Positions 59,888 to 64,000 of a DNA stretch of 64,000 bases are shown here, in pieces. The position numbers were made by a program, and so were the translations under genes. The number at the start of each line of letters is the position of its first letter. The stretch's first letter is position 1. The notes beneath the pieces are model-generated. The model saw only the letters and a list, made by a program, of their open reading frames with translations. It ran no database searches and was not told the origin of the DNA. Source of the DNA: Glycomyces sp. TRM65418 (GTDB lineage Bacteria > Actinomycetota > Actinomycetes > Mycobacteriales > Micromonosporaceae); assembly GCF_019710475.1 (NCBI RefSeq), contig NZ_JAJFAX010000004.1, forward strand, positions 248,001 through 312,000. Direction: 5' to 3'.

Positions 59888-60045
59888 AACGCTCCTTCAG
59901 CGGACTCGGGGGATGGTTACCGGAAGTCTAGACGGACGCGGGCCCGAACGTCGAGTCGCCCAAGCCGCGGGACAGGGAGATCACCCGCTGGAGCGCGGGC
60001 GTCGGAGCCGATGCGCGGATCGGAGGCTCCGCGAAGCCGCGCCGA

Positions 60046-60170
60046 GGGACGGCCCACCGCCCCGCGGAACCGCGCCGACCCCACCGCCCCGCCGAGGCCC
60101 ACCGGCCTCACGGAAGCCCAGGCCCACCGGCCTCACGGAAGCCCAGACCCACCGGCCCCGCGGAAACCGA
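60046..60170. repeat. 25-bp tandem repeats between atpC and crp
   Basis: 60096-60120 and 60121-60145 are identical 25-mers (GGCCCACCGGCC continuing to GGAAGCCCA). 60146-60170 is a third copy with four changes. Degenerate copies extend back to about 60046. The rest of the 328-nt gap (59888-60215) shows no gene. Confidence 0.85.
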
Positions 60171-60195
60171 AAGCCCCCGGCGACGCCGGGGGCTT
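60171..60195 (-). terminator. intrinsic terminator of crp
   Basis: Perfect 11-bp stem AAGCCCCCGGC / GCCGGGGGCTT with a 3-nt loop; on the minus strand it is followed by TCGGTTTCC. Confidence 0.85.
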
Positions 60196-60215
60196 CGAGG
60201 TTCGACCGGGGAGCG

Positions 60216-60893
60216 TTACACGCGGGCACGGCGCGCGAGGCGCTCGGGGTCCATGATGATGACGCTCTTGCCGTCCAGGCGCAGCCAACCGCGCCCGGCG
60301 AAGTCGGCCAGGGCCTTGTTCACGGTCTCGCGCGAGGCGCCGACCAGCTGGGCCAGCTCCTCCTGCGTGAGGTCGTGGGTCACGCGCAGGACGCCGCCGT
60401 CACGGGTGCCGAAGCGGCTCGCCATGTGCAGCAGGGCCTTCGCGACGCGGCCGGGCACGTCGGTGAAGATGAGGTCCGCCATCGAGTCGTTGGTGCGACG
60501 CAGCCGGCGCGCTATGACGCGCAGGAGCTGCTCGGCGATCTCGGGGCGGTTCGCCAGCCAGGGGCGCAGCGCCGTCTTCGAGAGGCGGGCCATGCGGGTG
60601 TCGGTCAGAGCGGTGGCGGTGGCGGTGCGGGGACCGGGATCGAACAGCGCGAGCTCGCCGACCATGTCGGACGGGCCCATCACCGCGATCAGGTTCTGGC
60701 GGCCGTCGGCGGAGCGACGTCCGAGCTTCACCTTCCCGGACATGACGATGTACAGACTGTCACCCGGCTCGTTCTCGGTGAAGACGGTCTGGCCCTTGTT
60801 GACGTCGACGTACTCCATCTCTTTGATGAGCGACTCGACAGCTTCCGGGTCGACCCCCTTGAACAGGGCGGCCCTGGCCAATACATCTTCCAT
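60216..60893 (-). CDS. crp: cAMP-receptor-type regulator (Crp/GlxR)
   Basis: 225 residues. N-terminal cNMP-binding barrel with [15 protein letters not shown] (phosphate-binding cassette, normally G-E-L-x-x-x...P-R-x-A-x) and a C-terminal winged helix with [16 protein letters not shown]. Very like the global regulators Crp of Mycobacterium and Streptomyces. ATG 60893 matches the usual start (E-D-V-L-A-R-A); a GTG at 60905 is possible but lacks a site. In Mycobacterium, nth, the thioredoxin, Nudix and marP genes also lie close to crp. Confidence 0.95.
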   Translation of the reverse strand: MEDVLARAALFKGVDPEAVESLIKEMEYVDVNKGQTVFTENEPGDSLYIVMSGKVKLGRRSADGRQNLIAVMGPSDMVGELALFDPGPRTATATALTDTRMARLSKTALRPWLANRPEIAEQLLRVIARRLRRTNDSMADLIFTDVPGRVAKALLHMASRFGTRDGGVLRVTHDLTQEELAQLVGASRETVNKALADFAGRGWLRLDGKSVIIMDPERLARRARV

Positions 60894-61199
60894 GTCCGTT
60901 CGCACCTTTCTTCAACGCACCGCTAGTGCAAGTACTGAGTCTATGCCTCTTGTCCGCATTGCGGGAGCGAGACCCCCGTAAATCCACATGCGCACCATCG
61001 ACGCCGAAATCGACATTCGTATCCGAATGAATGCGTTCCGTCCGTTCCGAGCGTCACCTCGAGAGACTCACCACGCCGCCTCAGCAGGAGTTATGTTCCG
61101 GTGAACGGAATGCGTCGACGACGACCGGTACAGCCTACCCGCATTGTGACGCCACGCCCAGCATCAGGCAACGGCATAAGTCCACACGAACCCACAGCA
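60894..61199. other. intergenic region between crp and marP
   Basis: No gene seen. TTCCG-GTGAA-CGGAA (61092-61106) is a perfect inverted repeat of operator size. The region should hold the crp promoter and the end of the marP unit. Confidence 0.35.
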
Positions 61200-62396
61200 T
61201 CACGTGCACGAACCCGTGTCCACCGGGCCCGAGGCGTCCCGTCCCGCCTCCAGGACGGGCGCGGACTCGTGCATCGTCAGCGCGTAACCGGTGTCCGGAT
61301 CGTCGACCGCCGCCGCGAAGATGACACCGATCACCTCGCCGTCCGAACTCAGCAGCGGCCCGCCCGAGTTGCCGCCGATGATCCGCGCGTACAGCTGGTA
61401 GACCTCGCGCGTGACGGTGTCCTCGTCGTAGATGTCCGGGCCGGTGACGATCCGCGCCTCGCGGACGCGCGCGGGGGTCGCCGTGTACGGGCCGCCGCCC
61501 GGGTAGCCGAGGACGATCGCGTCCTCCCCGGATCCGGCGGTCTCGTCCAGCAGCGGCAGCGGCTCGGCGTCCAGGCCCGGCACCGACAGGATCGCGAGGT
61601 CCCTCTCCGGCTCGAACACGACCACCTCCGCGTCGAGCAGCTCGCCGTCCGACTCGACCTCGACCTCGTCGGTCCCGGCGACCACGTGCGCGTTGGTGAC
61701 GACCAGTCCGTCGTCGTAGACGAAGCTCGAACCCTCGATCTGCCGGTCGCAGGAAGGGGCCATGCCGTGGACCTTGAGCACCGAGTCCTCGGCGTTGCGC
61801 ACCACCTGGGACGCCGCGAGCTCGGCGTCGGGCGGGTCGACCGAGCGGGCCTCGGTCGGGTCGAGCCCGAAGAACACGTCCGGCATCCCCGAGGTGTTCA
61901 GCGACTCCCGCATCGACTCGTAGACGCCCTTGACGGCCTGCGGCATGTGCTCGTCGATGCCGCTCACCAGACTCGAGTGGCGCACCGCGCTCGCGACCGC
62001 CGGCATCGACGAGTTCGCGAGCGGCGCGGCGGCCACCCAGGTCACCAGGAGCACCGCGGCGATCGAGACGATGGGCCCGGCGAAGTGGTCGATCCGCCGG
62101 GAGCCGCTGGTCCGCAGCCGCTTCCGCAGCCGGTAGCCGAGGGAGGTCGCGAGGGCCATGCCGCCCAAGGCGAGCGCGAAGACGACCACGAGCGAGGCGA
62201 TGAGCCGCGCCAGCGGGTCGGCGTAGAAGTCGGCCGCGAACGGGGCGATCTGGATGCCGAGGAGGGCCCCGCCGAAGAAGCCGATGAACGTGGTGGCGGA
62301 GGCGATGAAGCCCTCGCGGTAACCGTTGATGGCGAACAGGAGCGCCAGCAGCACGATCACGACGTCGACCATGAGTCCCGCGCTGCTCGGCTCCAT
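61200..62396 (-). CDS. marP: MarP-like membrane serine protease
   Basis: 398 residues. Four N-terminal helices form a CvpA (colicin V production-like) domain (I-N-G-Y-R-E-G-F-I, G-F-F-G-G-A-L-L-G). A periplasmic chymotrypsin-like domain has His in T-N-A-H-V-V, Asp in R-D-L-A-I-L and Ser in G-G-N-S-G-G-P. In M. tuberculosis MarP processes a peptidoglycan hydrolase and protects against acid and oxidative stress. ATG 62396 has GGAGGG a few bases upstream; an ATG at 62411 is the alternative. Confidence 0.92.
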   Translation of the reverse strand: MEPSSAGLMVDVVIVLLALLFAINGYREGFIASATTFIGFFGGALLGIQIAPFAADFYADPLARLIASLVVVFALALGGMALATSLGYRLRKRLRTSGSRRIDHFAGPIVSIAAVLLVTWVAAAPLANSSMPAVASAVRHSSLVSGIDEHMPQAVKGVYESMRESLNTSGMPDVFFGLDPTEARSVDPPDAELAASQVVRNAEDSVLKVHGMAPSCDRQIEGSSFVYDDGLVVTNAHVVAGTDEVEVESDGELLDAEVVVFEPERDLAILSVPGLDAEPLPLLDETAGSGEDAIVLGYPGGGPYTATPARVREARIVTGPDIYDEDTVTREVYQLYARIIGGNSGGPLLSSDGEVIGVIFAAAVDDPDTGYALTMHESAPVLEAGRDASGPVDTGSCT

Positions 62397-62486
62397 GCGC
62401 CCTCCGCTCATGTACGGCTCCGCGAGCGGTGGCCGTGGTGCTCGTCCACGATCCCGTGAGCGGTCGCCGTGGTGCTGTCGCCGGCG

Positions 62487-63149
62487 TCAGCGCCGGTCGA
62501 GTTCCATCGTCCGTCCGGTGTCCCAGGGGCGTGCCCAGCCGCCCAGGTCCAGCAGCCATGACAGTACCCCGGCGGTGAAGCCCCAAATCAGGGGTACGCC
62601 CGCGATCTGGAAGCACGGGCCGCTGCGGCCCGAGGGGTAGCGGACCGTGCCGCGGTTGGCCGGGTCGGCCAGGAGCGGCAACGGGACCTGGTGGGCGGCG
62701 GCGACTTCGGAGGCCGCCTGCGGCGCGACGGTGTGGGGGCGCAGCCACAGGGCGAGCACCGGCGTGACCGCGAACCCGGACACGGGGATCCACAGTCGCG
62801 GCAGGGTCTGCCCGATCGCGACCGAGTCCGGTTCGACGGCGAGCTCCTCGGCGGCTTCGCGCAGGGCCGTCGCCGCGGCGTCGGCGTCGCCGGGTTCGGC
62901 CGCGCCGCCGGGGAAGGCGACCTCGCCGGGATGGTGCCGCAGGCTCGCGGCCCGCTGCTGCAGGAGGACCGAGGGGCCGTGGTCGTCGGGGTCGTCCTTG
63001 AGGAGCACCAGGACCGAGGCCGACCGGGCCTGTTCCTCCTCATACGGGAGCAGGTGGTCGGCGATGACGCGGCCGATGCGGGGCGGCTCGGCGTCGGCGG
63101 CGGCCTTCAGCAGCGGCGGCCACCACTGGGGACGGCGCTCCACGGTCAC
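62487..63149 (-). CDS. Nudix hydrolase, CoA pyrophosphatase type
   Basis: 220 residues. The CoA-diphosphatase signature L-L-Q-Q-R-A-A-S-L-R-H-H-P-G-E-V-A-F-P-G-G is followed by the Nudix box with R-E-A-A-E-E. It should cleave CoA or acyl-CoA to phosphopantetheine and 3',5'-ADP. GTG 63149 overlaps the previous stop (GTGA). It is the third gene of the nth operon. Confidence 0.93.
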   Translation of the reverse strand: MTVERRPQWWPPLLKAAADAEPPRIGRVIADHLLPYEEEQARSASVLVLLKDDPDDHGPSVLLQQRAASLRHHPGEVAFPGGAAEPGDADAAATALREAAEELAVEPDSVAIGQTLPRLWIPVSGFAVTPVLALWLRPHTVAPQAASEVAAAHQVPLPLLADPANRGTVRYPSGRSGPCFQIAGVPLIWGFTAGVLSWLLDLGGWARPWDTGRTMELDRR

Positions 63150-63706
63150 CGCTCCAGGCCGAACGCGGACTCGGCGGTCGCCGCGAGGCCGTCGGCGGTC
63201 ACGCCGGGTTCGGCGATGACCTCGACGACCGTGCCGTCGGGGCGCACGAACGCGATCCCCGGCAGGCCCGGGACGCCCAGTCCGATGCGGACGGCCTCGT
63301 CCGGGTCCGAGACGGAGGGAAAGGTCATCTCGAAGTCCTCCGCGAACGAGCGGCCCGCCTCGCGCGTGTCGGCGGTGTCGACGCCGAGGACGTCGACCTG
63401 GTCGCCGTACGCCTGATAGAAGGCCTCCACCTGCGGGGCCTCGTCCCGGCACGGTTCGCACCAGCTCGCCCACAGGACCACGACGAGCGGCTTGCCCGCC
63501 GGGCCGACGTTCGTGGCGGCGCCGTCGCCGAGGCAGTCGAGTTCGAGGTCGCCGACGCCTTCGATCGGGGTCGTGCCGGAGACGCACGCGACCGTCCACC
63601 CCGGCGCCATGGCGTCGGTGGGCACCGGAGCGCCCGCCGGCGCCTCCGTGCAGGCGGCGAGCGCCAGCAGTGCCAGCGCCGCGACGGCGCTCCCGACGCG
63701 CCTCAT
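63146..63706 (-). CDS. TlpA-like thioredoxin lipoprotein
   Basis: 186 residues. Lipobox L-A-A-C (Cys19), a mature N-terminus with two more cysteines (V-A-C and L-D-C), and a thioredoxin fold with the active site W-A-S-W-C-E-P-C and the cis-Pro in V-P-G-L-P-G. An extracytoplasmic thiol reductase/resA-like protein for disulfide or cytochrome handling. ATG 63706 overlaps the nth stop as ATGA; coupled on both sides. Confidence 0.92.
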   Translation of the reverse strand: MRRVGSAVAALALLALAACTEAPAGAPVPTDAMAPGWTVACVSGTTPIEGVGDLELDCLGDGAATNVGPAGKPLVVVLWASWCEPCRDEAPQVEAFYQAYGDQVDVLGVDTADTREAGRSFAEDFEMTFPSVSDPDEAVRIGLGVPGLPGIAFVRPDGTVVEVIAEPGVTADGLAATAESAFGLER

Positions 63707-64000
63707 GCGTCCACCGCGTGCTCGATGCCCGCGAGGCGGACGAGGTCGTCCACATTGCCGCCCTTGAGGAGCTTCGCGGCCTCGGCCGGATCGGTCGGGC
63801 CCTCGCCGTACGAGGGGCAGACCGCGGCGAGCGTGCACGCGCCGCACGCGGGCTTGCGGGCGATGCAGACGCGGCGGCCGTGGAAGATGATCCGGTGCGA
63901 ATACAGGGTCCACTCGCGCGGCTCGATGAGCTGCTGGAGCTGGCGCTCGAGTTTCACCGGGTCCTTGCCCTCGACGAGGCCGAGCCGGTTGTTGATGCGG
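63703..64000 (-). CDS. nth: endonuclease III (Nth), C-terminal part
   Basis: The frame runs off the window end, so the first ~150 residues are missing. Visible: R-I-N-N-R-L-G-L-V and D-P-V-K-L-E, then the 4Fe-4S loop C-x6-C-x2-C-x5-C (C-I-A-R-K-P-A-C-G-A-C-T-L-A-A-V-C). A DNA glycosylase/AP lyase that removes oxidised pyrimidines. The C-terminal tail after the cluster is about 35 residues. Confidence 0.95.
   Translation of the reverse strand, partial: RINNRLGLVEGKDPVKLERQLQQLIEPREWTLYSHRIIFHGRRVCIARKPACGACTLAAVCPSYGEGPTDPAEAAKLLKGGNVDDLVRLAGIEHAVDA

Overview
This is about 64 kb of very GC-rich DNA with actinobacterial gene content and gene order. Genes sit close together, GTG and TTG starts are common, and many promoters look leaderless. 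Three blocks match the order known from Mycobacterium: chorismate mutase, pcrA/uvrD and an M23 peptidase; tRNA-Thr, tRNA-Met, rpmG, hadA and hadB; and crp, nth, a TlpA-like thioredoxin, a CoA Nudix hydrolase and marP. A conservon (cvnABCD plus a GAF protein), a bldA-type tRNA-Leu(UAA) and LPxTG surface proteins suggest a developmentally complex, Gram-positive soil actinomycete. Glycomycetales or a related order is a guess I cannot test here.

Layout. 1-4.2 kb: end of an MFS exporter, a GNAT-like protein, a degenerate histidine phosphatase and a HelD/HelR helicase. 4.4-16.9 kb: a peptide ABC importer with four tandem, diverged solute-binding lipoproteins ahead of two permeases and two ATPases. 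17-21.2 kb: two unknown genes, a ~75-bp degenerate repeat array and a DUF222-HNH nuclease with an inverted repeat copy on its far side. 21.2-25.5 kb: tRNA-Leu(UAA) and the conservon. 25.6-36.1 kb: acyl-CoA dehydrogenase, secreted 5'-nucleotidase, Bax inhibitor-1-like protein, FUSC-type membrane protein, guaA, a tandem Nudix protein and a fused phosphatidylserine decarboxylase. 36.3-39 kb: two thioester-domain LPxTG surface proteins. 39-43 kb: a Phe/Tyr leader-peptide attenuator with chorismate mutase, then pcrA and an M23 peptidase. 43-47.1 kb: iron-regulated heme oxygenase fusion, a secreted SSGEVA-repeat peptide and a GGDEF/EAL protein. 47.2-50.1 kb: tRNAs, rpmG, hadAB, a 3-hydroxyacyl-CoA dehydrogenase and a PduO adenosyltransferase. 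50.3-57.4 kb: a sugar ABC importer and an ABC-2 exporter with an Xre regulator. 57.5-64 kb: PhoD with a PHO box, DUF2550, a detached atpC, crp, marP, a Nudix hydrolase, a TlpA-like lipoprotein and the end of nth.

Most striking observations: (1) a leaderless 21-codon leader peptide with the run FYFFY followed by a perfect intrinsic terminator upstream of chorismate mutase, which looks like ribosome-mediated Phe/Tyr attenuation; (2) a secreted protein whose predicted mature part is nothing but seven SSGEVA repeats, next to a c-di-GMP gene; (3) a repeat array around an HNH nuclease gene with a copy in opposite orientation beyond it; (4) a 62-bp junction duplication that created a 21-codon coupled mini-ORF inside a sugar transporter operon; (5) atpC separated from the rest of the ATP synthase genes.
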